Positions 23,426 to 33,521 of a DNA stretch of 64,000 nucleotides are shown here, piece by piece; positions within the stretch are counted from its first letter, which is position 1, and each line of letters begins with the position of its first letter. A program made the position numbers and the translations under genes. Below the pieces are notes generated by a model. It saw only the letters and a program-made list of their open reading frames with translations, was not told the DNA's origin and ran no database searches. The DNA comes from Halothiobacillaceae bacterium (GTDB taxonomy: Bacteria; Pseudomonadota; Gammaproteobacteria; Halothiobacillales; Halothiobacillaceae). The stretch is taken from positions 1 to 64,000 of the forward strand of contig JAFGUH010000023.1 of assembly GCA_016938615.1 (NCBI GenBank), given 5' to 3'.

Positions 23426-23854
23426 TTACTTGCCCTTGGCGACGGGGTAGTTCTCGCCTTCCCAGGCGATAATGCCACCGCCGAGGTGGCTGACGTTCTC
23501 GAAACCGCCCTTGACGAGGAGGTTCGCCGCGGTCGCCGAACGGTTGCCCGAGCGACAGTAGAGCACCACCTCGTCGGGATTATCCCCCCGGATATCGCCC
23601 AGCTTGCTTTCCAGCTTCCCCAGGGGAATGTGGCGGGCCCCTTTGATGTGGCCGGCCTTCCACTCGTTGTCTTCGCGGACATCAATCAGGGCCACGCCGT
23701 CACGGCCCGCCTTGCGAGCGACTTCGGCAGGATCGAGGGTCTTGAATTTCTGCATACGACGCGAGAGTTCGTTGCTGATAAGCAGGATGACGAGGGCGAC
23801 CGCCACGAGGGACAGCACCCAGTGGCGCGTAAGGAAGTCGATAACGGAGTCCAT
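23426..23854 (-). CDS. Membrane-anchored rhodanese (YibN-like)
   Basis: N-terminal TM; VVLYCRSGNRSATAANLL active-site loop; synteny with grxC-secB-gpsA. Confidence 0.9.
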   Translation of the reverse strand: MDSVIDFLTRHWVLSLVAVALVILLISNELSRRMQKFKTLDPAEVARKAGRDGVALIDVREDNEWKAGHIKGARHIPLGKLESKLGDIRGDNPDEVVLYCRSGNRSATAANLLVKGGFENVSHLGGGIIAWEGENYPVAKGK

Positions 23855-23999
23855 GGACGGTTCTCGGAGTTCTTCTCGAATGACGGAGACGGGATACGTT
23901 GCGGCATACAATGGCCGCGGTGCGCAAAAAATTCAAGGCACCGTCGGCGTCGAGCCGAGGCGGTGCCTCGTGGCGGCGGGCTGACCGGAGACCAGGACA

Positions 24000-24245
24000 C
24001 CACCTCGGCGCGGATGCCAACCTGCTGCAACGCGTTTTGAGCCGGTAAGGGGGCGAGTCGAATGTCCGCCACGGCAGAGTCGTTTCACTTTCCCGAGGGC
24101 GACAACGCCGCGGATGCCAGGCTCTAAGCACGCCCGCGTGGCCATTCAAGCCGCCCGTCTCCGCGTTGAGTCGTCCGCACCACGAGTCTGGATCACGAAC
24201 GGCCCGACAAGCCGACGAAGCACGACCGTCGCGCCGAGGTTCGCC
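24000..24245. repeat. Dispersed intergenic inverted-repeat element, diverged copy 1
   Basis: Termini CACCTCGGCGCGGATGCC / GTCGCGCCGAGGTTCG; internal blocks TTTTGAGCCGG, GGGCGACAACGCCGCGGATGCCAGGCTC and GATCACGAACGGC..GACAAGCC shared with 33198-33466. Confidence 0.65.
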
Positions 24246-24286
24246 CAGCGACCGCGTCGGTCCCTCAGTAGGCGCTCAGCAGGCCC

Positions 24287-24499
24287 TCAGCAGGTGCGGC
24301 GCACACCCATCTTCGCCAGAATCGAATCCAGTGGGCAAAAGCGCGTGATGCCGCTCTGGAAAAGGTTCAGGCCGATGAATGCCGTTAGCCACAACCAGGA
24401 CAACTGGCCGAGGTTGGCCTGCCCGGTCACGTGGGCCAAGGCCAGTGTGACCAGGATCATCAGGCCGGCGACGATGCGAACGTAGCGGTCGGTAGTCAT
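24287..24499 (-). CDS. DUF2892 (YgaP transmembrane-like) family protein
   Basis: Two-TM 70-aa protein MTTDRYVRIVAGLMILVTLALAH...ITRFCPLDSILAKMGVRR. Confidence 0.8.
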   Translation of the reverse strand: MTTDRYVRIVAGLMILVTLALAHVTGQANLGQLSWLWLTAFIGLNLFQSGITRFCPLDSILAKMGVRRTC

Positions 24500-24647
24500 G
24501 GAGGTCCTCCGAGAATCGATCAAGCGGTCGTGCGGCGGGGTCCCGACACGACCGAATAGGTTTCTTTTATCCTACCACCAGTCCAATACCGCAGAAAATC
24601 CCCGCCGCGCACCCGGCCTGACAGCCATTCGTGGAGCCCCCCCCCTT

Positions 24648-24812
24648 AGCCCGGATATTTCATGAACGAGCACTGGAATTGCGCAGAGACTTGGTTTCAC
24701 AAGGAAACTTCCGAAGGAGTGTCGTATCGGTGACTACGGCCGACGGAGGAAATATGTCTCGTGGGATCGAGGATCAAGCAAGGTCGGTGCTGTTTGTGAA
24801 ATATCCGGGTCA
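24648..24812. mobile_element. 165-bp MITE-like element
   Basis: ~25-bp imperfect terminal inverted repeats AGCCCGGATATTTCATGAACGAGCAC / GTGCTGTTTGTGAAATATCCGGGTCA; no transposase ORF. Confidence 0.7.
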
Positions 24813-25093
24813 GGGACTCCCTGCACGAATCGATAGTGCCGGAAGCGGGACCGCCAAGGGTCCAGATGCAAGGCGCGGTGCGCGGGGAGTGGCCGTCGCC
24901 ATTTGCACACGCGTCAACGTCGCAGATGGGCCCTTGGTGGCCCGCCCGGACAGGGCTCGCGGGTTCGCTCGCACGCCGCAAAGCCGTCTCTCGACGGGCC
25001 CGTGTTATTGCCTTGGGCCCGTCTTCAAGCGGGCGCCGGACAAGCGAGCAAAACCCGCGAGCCAGAGGCGCCATCGATTCGTGCAGGGGTTCC
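24813..25093. mobile_element. ~281-bp MITE-like element abutting arsR stop codon
   Basis: TIRs GGACTCCCTGCACGAATCGATAGTGCC / GGCGCCATCGATTCGTGCAGGGGTTCC; internal inverted repeat GGCTCGCGGGTTCGCTCGC / GCGAGCAAAACCCGCGAGCC. Confidence 0.75.
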
Positions 25094-25423
25094 TTAGTTA
25101 AGCGGGCAAAACACTTCCTGCATCATGCCGATCAGCCGGAGCGTGCGGGCGTCCGAGACGCGGTAGAACACGCGGTTGGCGTCCTTTCGCGAGGCGAGTA
25201 TGCCCTTGTCGCGCAGGATGGCGAGGTGTTGGGAGATATTGCTCTGCGTGGTGCCAACCGACTCGACGATCTGCTGTACGCTCAGTTCGTTGTCACCCAG
25301 AACGCAGAGGATCTTCAGCCGCAACGGGTGCGACATGGCCTTGAGCGAGCGGGAGGCGCGCTCGATGTCTTCGGTACGACCCATCAGCCGGGTGGCGGGG
25401 TATTCCTCGGTATCCAGATTCAT
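25094..25423 (-). CDS. ArsR-family regulator resembling BigR/SqrR/YgaV persulfide sensors
   Basis: ArsR wHTH VGTTQSNISQHLAILRDKGILASRKDANRVFYRV; cysteines in LKILCVL and EVFCPLN-COOH. Confidence 0.8.
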   Translation of the reverse strand: MNLDTEEYPATRLMGRTEDIERASRSLKAMSHPLRLKILCVLGDNELSVQQIVESVGTTQSNISQHLAILRDKGILASRKDANRVFYRVSDARTLRLIGMMQEVFCPLN

Positions 25424-25726
25424 GGTTCGATCCAGGTGCTGTTTGTGCGACGCTCGTTTCACCCCGACGTCAGGCGGAACCCCGACCGAGACTGGGCGAA
25501 AACCGTTTGTTGTTTCCGTATACTACCGCTTTTCCGTCCATTTGTTGCAGCAAGCGCTTTACCCGCCGCCGTCCTCCGGGTAGGCGCCTGTCACTACCGG
25601 CTAGGGGACACCTTGCCACACCTCGCACGTGACCAAGCCACCTGTCATCCCGGATCGCGCCGCTCGGGGCGAATCCGGCACACGCGTCCATCTCCGCCGG
25701 GGGTGGGCGCGAGGCTGGGGTGGGCG

Positions 25727-26878
25727 ATGTTGGTGGCGATGACGGCCTGCCTCGCGGCGGCGCCCGCGCCTCGGGCCGCCGAACCGATCGAGAAACGGAT
25801 CGACGCCCAACGCCAAGTGATCGAATCGACACAGGCCGAACGGGAAGCGGCGAGACAGGCGCTGGCCGAGCAGAAGGAACGCCTGGCGTTTCTCGAGGCG
25901 AAGACCAAGGAGATCGCCTCCGAGCAGCAAGACCTCGAGGCTCAACAACGTCGGCTCAGCGAGCGTGAGGCGCGCCTGCGCGAGGAGCTCGCGCGACGCC
26001 GTGCGGAACTCGAGGCACACCTGCGCGCCGCCTACCCCCTTACTCGTGGCAGCGCCCTGCGAACCCTGCTGGGCGAAGGCGACGCCCTCCAGTCCGAACG
26101 CGACCTGCATTACTTGCGCGAGCTTATCCGCCCGGTACGCGAGGCCCAGCGCGCGCTAAAGGACAAGCAGGTCGAAGTCCGGGAGAACCGCGCCGCGCTC
26201 GCCGCGACCGAACGGCAGCTGGCGACGGCCGGGGATCGGCTTGACGAACACTACCGTGACCTGCGCGATAACCTGGAGGAACAGAGTCGCCTGCTCGCCA
26301 CGCTGGGCAAGACACTCGACGAGCAACAGCAGGCCCTGAAATCCATGCTCGAACGCAAGCGGCGCCTGGATCGCGAGGTGGCCGCAGCCCGGGCCGAGGA
26401 GGCCAGGCGGGAGGCGAGGCGAGCCAAACAGGCCGAGCAGGCCGAGCAGGCCGCCCCTCCTGTGCGCAAGGCGACTACCGAAATTGTCACGAGCGGCATT
26501 CCCGTGGTCGGATCGATCCAGCGTCGTTTCGGTGAGCGCCAGCCGCAGGGGAAGCTGCGCACCGAGGGCGTGGAATTCCGCGCACCGGCCGGCACCCCGG
26601 TTCACGCCATCGCCCCGGGCACCGTCGCCTATGCCGGTCCACTCAAGGGCTGGGGCAACCTGATCATGCTGCGCCATGCCGACGACTACCTGAGCCTGTA
26701 CGCCCACTGCCGCTCGCTCGCTGTCTCGAAGGGCCAGCGGGTCGCTCGCGGTCAGACCGTATGCCAGTCCGGCGTGATTGACGCCAATCGCGAAGGCCTT
26801 TATGTCGAAGTGCGCCGCGGCAATCGCCCGATCGACCCGACACGCTGGCCGGCCTGGGGCCGGGCGGTTGATGGCTGA
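25727..26878 (+). CDS. envC: Murein hydrolase activator EnvC (M23-domain)
   Basis: Coiled-coil then degenerate LytM domain ...GTVAYAGPLKGWGNLIMLRHADDYLSLYAHC; start site uncertain. Confidence 0.88.
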   Translation: MLVAMTACLAAAPAPRAAEPIEKRIDAQRQVIESTQAEREAARQALAEQKERLAFLEAKTKEIASEQQDLEAQQRRLSEREARLREELARRRAELEAHLRAAYPLTRGSALRTLLGEGDALQSERDLHYLRELIRPVREAQRALKDKQVEVRENRAALAATERQLATAGDRLDEHYRDLRDNLEEQSRLLATLGKTLDEQQQALKSMLERKRRLDREVAAARAEEARREARRAKQAEQAEQAAPPVRKATTEIVTSGIPVVGSIQRRFGERQPQGKLRTEGVEFRAPAGTPVHAIAPGTVAYAGPLKGWGNLIMLRHADDYLSLYAHCRSLAVSKGQRVARGQTVCQSGVIDANREGLYVEVRRGNRPIDPTRWPAWGRAVDG

Positions 26879-27036
26879 TCCTGCCGATCGGAGTCCTGGT
26901 GCGGCTCGCTCGGCTGCGGCAGGGAATTGCGCGGCAGGCATCGAAAAACGGGCCCCGCGTAACCGCTCGGGATACTCTCGCGGGTCTGTCAAGCGGCGGC
27001 CTTTCGGCACACCGACGACCATGTGAGTCCCGCCGA

Positions 27037-27170
27037 GGCATTCGTGCAGGGCTTCCTTGGCCGACCTTACCGAATGGGCGAAAGGCCCCTGCCATTCACC
27101 GCGCACGGCGCCATCGGCACGAAGCCGTCGCGGCCTCGCGTCAGACACGGACGGTTCGTGCAGACCGTCA
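27037..27170. repeat. Partial/rearranged copy of the intergenic element family
   Basis: Two same-orientation termini GGCATTCGTGCAGGGCTTCC (27037-27056) and GGTTCGTGCAGACCGTC, plus internal block GCCATTCACCGCGCACGGCGCC similar to the reverse complement of 24813-25093. Confidence 0.6.
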
Positions 27171-27379
27171 TTAGTGTCCTATGCTTCCCGGCAGCCCCGG
27201 CGCCCGTACCATGGAACGAGTCTGGACGCGGCGCGTGCTCGCGACTGCCCCCACTCCATGGCATAGTAGGTCGCTCGCGCATCGGTCTGCGGACCGGCGG
27301 ACAAGCGCGCCTTGGGTGCGGCGCTCACGACACATCCCGGTGGGCCCACAGGCCGACGAACATGCCTAGAGAGAACATC

Positions 27380-28744
27380 ATGACCAGTTGGATCCGCAAC
27401 ACCTCGAAGCTCGGCGTCGCCGCCTTTTTCGGGTTTGCCATTGCCATTGCCATCAACGCCGTGGCGGAACGACCGGCGGAGACCTCGAATCAGACCGAGG
27501 TGCCATTGGAGCAGCTGCGCACGTATTCCGACGTGCTCGACCGCGTCCGCTCCGACTACGTCGACGACATCAGCCAGGGCAAGCTGATCGAGAACTCCAT
27601 ACGCGGCATGATCTCGGAGCTTGATCCGCATTCGAGCTACCTCGACAAGGAGGAGTTCAAGAACCTGCGCGAATCGACCACCGGCGAGTTCGGCGGGCTG
27701 GGCATCCAGGTGGGCATGAAGGACGGCGTGCTGACCGTCATCGCCCCGATCGACGACACTCCGGCCAAGCGCGCCGGTCTCGAGGCGGGTGACAAGATCA
27801 TCCGCATCGACGGCGAGTTAACCCAGGACATGGACCTGGAAGAAGCCGTCAAGCTAATGCGTGGCAAGCCGGATACGGACATCGACCTGACCATCGCCCG
27901 CGAAGGCGAGAAGAAACCACTCGAGTTCACAATCACCCGCGCGATCATCAAGACCGAGTCGGTCCGCTCGCGCATGCTCGAGCCCGGCATGGGCTACATC
28001 CGCGTATCGCAATTTCAGTCGCGGACCGTCGAGCAGATGAACGAGGCCCTCGACACCTTGATCGAGGACAACGACGACAAGCCGCTCAAGGGACTGGTGC
28101 TCGATCTCAGGAACAACCCCGGCGGCGTGCTCGACGGGTCGGTCGAAATGGTCGACACCTTCCTCGACGACGGCCAGATCGTCTACACCAAAGGACGCGT
28201 CGCGGACGCCAAGATGAGCTTCGAGGCCAGCACCGGCGACCGCCTCGACGGCGCGCCGATGGTGGTCCTGGTCAATGGTGGGTCCGCCTCCGCCTCGGAG
28301 ATCGTGGCCGGGGCCCTGCAGGACAGCGGGCGGGCACTGATCATCGGCGAGCGGACCTTCGGCAAGGGCTCGGTCCAGTCGATCATGCCGCTGTCCAACG
28401 GCGGCGCGCTGCGACTCACCACGGCACGGTACTACACGCCCAGCGGCCGTTCGATCCAGGCCGAGGGCATCAAGCCCGACGTCACGGTTCACCAACTCAA
28501 GGTCAGCGATATCGAAGAGGTGTTCTCGATCACGGAGGCCAGCCTGGCCGGACACCTGACCAACGGCATGAGCGATAGCGAAGACGGCAAAACGAACGCC
28601 TCGAGCGACGCGACCCAATTTGACAAGGGCGACAAGGCCGACGAGGACGAGAAAGAACCGCTGGTTATCCGCGACTACCAACTCTACGAGGCATTGAACA
28701 TGCTCAAGGGCATGGTGATCGTGAGCAAGAAGAACGCCCGCTGA
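27380..28744 (+). CDS. S41 family C-terminal processing peptidase
   Basis: PDZ domain plus VLVNGGSASASEIVAGALQD catalytic motif. Confidence 0.94.
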   Translation: MTSWIRNTSKLGVAAFFGFAIAIAINAVAERPAETSNQTEVPLEQLRTYSDVLDRVRSDYVDDISQGKLIENSIRGMISELDPHSSYLDKEEFKNLRESTTGEFGGLGIQVGMKDGVLTVIAPIDDTPAKRAGLEAGDKIIRIDGELTQDMDLEEAVKLMRGKPDTDIDLTIAREGEKKPLEFTITRAIIKTESVRSRMLEPGMGYIRVSQFQSRTVEQMNEALDTLIEDNDDKPLKGLVLDLRNNPGGVLDGSVEMVDTFLDDGQIVYTKGRVADAKMSFEASTGDRLDGAPMVVLVNGGSASASEIVAGALQDSGRALIIGERTFGKGSVQSIMPLSNGGALRLTTARYYTPSGRSIQAEGIKPDVTVHQLKVSDIEEVFSITEASLAGHLTNGMSDSEDGKTNASSDATQFDKGDKADEDEKEPLVIRDYQLYEALNMLKGMVIVSKKNAR

Positions 28745-28778
28745 TCACCGCCGCCTGCCGGGAGGAGGAGACGACACC

Positions 28779-29333
28779 ATGGCAAGCAAGGCACTCATCC
28801 TGCTCGCCCCCGGGTTCGAAGACCTGGAGGCGATCTCGACCATCGATATCCTGCGGCGCGCAGGCGTTGAAGTTCAGGTGCTCTCGCTGCACGGGCACAA
28901 GGTGACCGGGTCTCGCGGAACCACCGTCATGACCGACAGCAACCTGGGATTGTTCGACGAGTTCGTCGAATTCGACGCCATCGTTCTGCCCGGGGGGCAA
29001 CCCGGTGCCGACAACCTCGCGGCCGATCCGCGAGTACTGGAGCGACTCCGAAAACAGTCCGCCGCAGGACGATGGATCGCCGCCGTCTGTGCCGCCCCGA
29101 AGGTGCTGGCCGTGGCCGACCTGCTCAAGGGACGACGGATCACTCATTTCCCCGGTGCGCTCGACGAGGAACAATCCCGGGGCGTCGAGATCCGGGACGA
29201 GGCGGTGGTCGTCGATGGCAACCTGGTGACCGGTCGGGGCCCGGGCGTCGCGATCGACTTCGCCCTCGCGCTGGTCGAACAACTAGAGGGTCGGGAGACC
29301 CGTGAGGCGGTTGAAGCCAAGCTTGCGCGCTGA
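28779..29333 (+). CDS. DJ-1/PfpI family protein (YajL-like)
   Basis: KALILLAPGFEDLEAISTIDILRRAGVEV...AAVCAAPKVLA. Confidence 0.92.
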   Translation: MASKALILLAPGFEDLEAISTIDILRRAGVEVQVLSLHGHKVTGSRGTTVMTDSNLGLFDEFVEFDAIVLPGGQPGADNLAADPRVLERLRKQSAAGRWIAAVCAAPKVLAVADLLKGRRITHFPGALDEEQSRGVEIRDEAVVVDGNLVTGRGPGVAIDFALALVEQLEGRETREAVEAKLAR

Positions 29334-29368
29334 TTCGACCGCTCGTAAACCCGTGTCTTCGCTTGTCA

Positions 29369-29398
29369 CGCCTGCCCTCGAGGCAGGCGTTTTCCTTT
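29369..29398 (+). terminator. Rho-independent terminator after DJ-1 gene
   Basis: CGCCTGCCCTCGAGGCAGGCGTTTTCCTTT. Confidence 0.85.
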
Positions 29399-29416
29399 GT
29401 TGATCCGGTGGTTGCC

Positions 29417-30043
29417 GTGTCCCAGAAAACTCGGACGGCGTCATTCTTCACGCCCGCCACGACGGTCGAGCGGGAACGTGAGGTGAAGAAAAGCCTTTTC
29501 ATCGCCCGAGCGGGGATGGCCGCATCTCGCGAAGCGGCCCTTGCCTTCGTCGAGTCGGTCCGCGCCGACTACCCGGATGCCCGGCACCACTGCTGGGCCT
29601 ACCTGCTCGGCAACCCGGCCTCGGCGGCCAGTGCCGCCATGAACGACGACGGTGAGCCGGGCGGCACGGCCGGCAAGCCGATTCTCAACGTCATCCAGCA
29701 CAAGCGGATCGGCGATGTGATCGTGGTGGTCACACGCTACTTCGGCGGCATCAAGCTGGGCGCCGGCGGCCTGGTGCGCGCCTACGCCGGGGCAACCCAG
29801 CAGGTACTCGCCGACTTGCCCCTGCTAGAACATCGCCCGCGCCGGCGGTACCGACTGCGATTCGATTTCGCGCGCGAACAGCCGCTTCGCCACTGGGCCG
29901 AGCAGCACCGGGCCGAGTTACTCTCGATCGATTACCACCAACAAATCGACGCCCGCGTAACAGTGCCCGAGGACCAGATCGATGCCTTCGAACGGTTCCT
30001 CGGTGCCCTCGACATCGTCGCCCTGGAGCGCGAGGCCGGCTGA
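29417..30043 (+). CDS. YigZ/IMPACT family protein (start uncertain)
   Basis: FIARAGMAASREAALAFVESVRADYPDARHHCWAY...VVVTRYFGGIKLGAGGLVRAY. Confidence 0.9.
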   Translation: MSQKTRTASFFTPATTVEREREVKKSLFIARAGMAASREAALAFVESVRADYPDARHHCWAYLLGNPASAASAAMNDDGEPGGTAGKPILNVIQHKRIGDVIVVVTRYFGGIKLGAGGLVRAYAGATQQVLADLPLLEHRPRRRYRLRFDFAREQPLRHWAEQHRAELLSIDYHQQIDARVTVPEDQIDAFERFLGALDIVALEREAG

Positions 30044-30066
30044 AGGCCACCAGAGCCCCGCAACGG

Positions 30067-30095
30067 AAAAGGCCCGAGCTTTCGCCCGGGCCTTT
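30067..30095. terminator. Bidirectional terminator-like hairpin
   Basis: AAAAGGCCCGAGCTTTCGCCCGGGCCTTT between convergent genes. Confidence 0.85.
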
Positions 30096-30141
30096 GTCAG
30101 TCTCGGCACCTCCGATGTGCCGCTGCCTCCGTTAAGCGTCC

Positions 30142-31386
<1,245 letters not shown>

Positions 31387-31401
31387 GGTGAAATCCTCCG
31401 C

Positions 31402-31761
<360 letters not shown>

Positions 31762-31796
31762 TCAAGGCCGGCCCATGAATCAGTCGGATGGAATGC

Positions 31797-32534
31797 TTAG
31801 AAGCTCTTGGACCAGCTGAGCCACAGCTTCAGGTCGTCGACGTTGTCGTCACCGAAGACCGGATTGTCCTTCTCGATGTCGGCCAGTTCGAGGTTCATGC
31901 CGAAGGAGCCGAATTCGCCGGCGTCCTTGGCAAGGCCGGCGCTCCAGTGGCCGTAATTGAGCTCGTTGGTCGAGCTATCGTTGTCGAAGGTGTAGTAGCC
32001 GTAGTACAGGCTGCCGCTGTAACCACTGTCGCCGAACGGCACGTCGACGCCCGCGTAGTAGTACACGTCACCGGTATCGAAGGCCGCGGTATCGCCGCTC
32101 GCCTGCGAGTTGACCGTGTAGGCAAGGCCCGCGGTGAGATAGCTGTAGCTCAGCGAACCGTAGATCTCGCCGAAGTCGAGATCGTCGCCGTCCGGGTAGG
32201 CGTAGTAGATGTAGCCGACGTCGTAGCCGAGATCGCCGACGCTGCCGCCGTAACCGCCGTAGAGGTCGAGCTCGTAGCTGGTGTCGTCGGAGGGGAAGTC
32301 GACCGTGGACGCCCAGGACCCGGCGTAGAAACCGGAGTCGCTCGCGTAGTCAACGCCGCCCTGAACGGCCGCGCTGTCGTCGGTCTGGGTCACGCCACGG
32401 AAGAAGTAGTTGGACACCACGCCGATGTTGGCGGACACCTCGGCGGCGGCCACGGACGGCAGGGCGAGGGCCGACAGGCCGAGCGCGGAAGCCATGGCGG
32501 TGGAAAGGCTGGTTGCGATCAGGGACTTTTTCAT
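31797..32534 (-). CDS. TorF/TIGR02001 family putative porin
   Basis: Signal peptide then EVSANIGVVSNYFFRGVTQTDDSAAVQGGVDY; co-oriented with glnK-amtB. Confidence 0.88.
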   Translation of the reverse strand: MKKSLIATSLSTAMASALGLSALALPSVAAAEVSANIGVVSNYFFRGVTQTDDSAAVQGGVDYASDSGFYAGSWASTVDFPSDDTSYELDLYGGYGGSVGDLGYDVGYIYYAYPDGDDLDFGEIYGSLSYSYLTAGLAYTVNSQASGDTAAFDTGDVYYYAGVDVPFGDSGYSGSLYYGYYTFDNDSSTNELNYGHWSAGLAKDAGEFGSFGMNLELADIEKDNPVFGDDNVDDLKLWLSWSKSF

Positions 32535-32580
32535 TATGGGGGCTCCATCAAGTGAACATTCGGGTTCGCCCTCCCGACAA

Positions 32581-32598
32581 AGCAGCCGCCGTGCCAAC
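32581..32598 (-). promoter_or_regulatory. Sigma54 (RpoN) -24/-12 promoter for porin-glnK-amtB
   Basis: Minus strand TTGGCACG-GCGG-CTGCT vs consensus TGGCACG-N4-TTGCT, ~50 bp upstream of porin ATG. Confidence 0.78.
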
Positions 32599-32888
32599 TT
32601 GAATTTTTACTGCGTTTACAATGGGTTAACCGCGGCCCCAGTGCCACTCTCACCGCGGCCCGCCACCCTGGCTCACCAAAACGGGGCCCGCCTGTTTGCG
32701 ACTGCCCCCACCTGGTGCAATCCGTGGGTCTGGCGCCGCCTCAAGGAAATCTCTGCCCGAATGCCGATCCCCCGAGGCGCGCCGGGCGCGGGCCAGCCCC
32801 CAAGACGACACCCCGAGTATTTGCATCTGCCCGGGGCATGCCCAACAATCGGCAGCGCGCCGACGACGAACCAGCACGAGGTACCGAG

Positions 32889-33179
32889 ATGTCCATCAGT
32901 CACACCATTGAAGAGCTGTCCCAACGCATCGAGCAGGCAATGCCCGAGAGCCTGCGCGAGGGCAAGCAGGAGTTCGAGAAGGCGGTACGTCAGGCCGTGA
33001 GCAACGGCTTTTCCCGCATGGATCTCGTGACGCGCGAGGAATTCGACGTCCAGACCCAGGTACTCGCGCGCACCCGTGCCAAGCTCGAGGCCCTCGAACA
33101 GCGCGTCAGCGACCTGGAACGTCGTCTCGACGGCCGTCGGTCCCACCCCGACTCCGAACAAGGCGACATCGCCAGCTGA
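32889..33179 (+). CDS. ubiK: Ubiquinone biosynthesis accessory factor UbiK (BMFP)
   Basis: Small coiled-coil with [28 protein letters not shown]. Confidence 0.88.
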   Translation: MSISHTIEELSQRIEQAMPESLREGKQEFEKAVRQAVSNGFSRMDLVTREEFDVQTQVLARTRAKLEALEQRVSDLERRLDGRRSHPDSEQGDIAS

Positions 33180-33197
33180 GCGTTATCGGGTCGCAAA

Positions 33198-33466
33198 GAA
33201 ACCTCTGCACAAATGCCATACTGCTCTGCGTGCCTTGAGCCGGGCAGATGCCAGGCGCTCGTCCGCCGCGGAAGAGTCATTCTCGCGTCCTCGGACGACA
33301 ACGCAGCAGACGCCCGGCTCAAGGCGCGCCCTGCGGGGCTTGGCGAGTCGCCCGTGCTCCGCGTTACGATGTCTCGACGTTGCCACCGGCACGCCAGGGA
33401 CATCGCGCCTCGATCACGAAGGACTCGCCAAGCCTTCAGCGGCATGGCATTCGTGCAGAGGTTCTC
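33198..33466. mobile_element. ~269-bp MITE-like element, most complete copy
   Basis: TIRs GAAACCTCTGCACAAATGCCAT / ATGGCATTCGTGCAGAGGTTCTC; internal 14-bp perfect inverted repeat GCCTTGAGCCGGGC (33232-33245) / GCCCGGCTCAAGGC (33312-33325). Confidence 0.8.
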
Positions 33467-33521
33467 AAGCGGACGCGGAGGTCCGCTCGACACGCACACC
33501 ACCCAATCGAGGCATACGGAC

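Noticed and set aside
23930-23965. AGGCACCG...CGGTGCCT hairpin upstream of the rhodanese gene
   Set aside because: Short single hairpin without U-tract or second copy; could be chance in high-GC DNA
24631-25101. 156-aa plus-strand ORF and overlapping GAVRGEW..PFAH-containing ORFs near 24.8 kb and 27 kb
   Set aside because: They lie inside the inverted-repeat elements; shared peptide strings reflect repeated DNA rather than protein homology
32695-32770. Possible solo terminus (TCAAGGAAATCTCTGCCCGAATGCCGAT) and GCGACTGCCCCCAC 14-mer shared with ~27.24 kb
   Set aside because: Resembles the CTCTGCACGAATGCC element end, but no partner terminus or internal block was found; too short in high-GC sequence to claim
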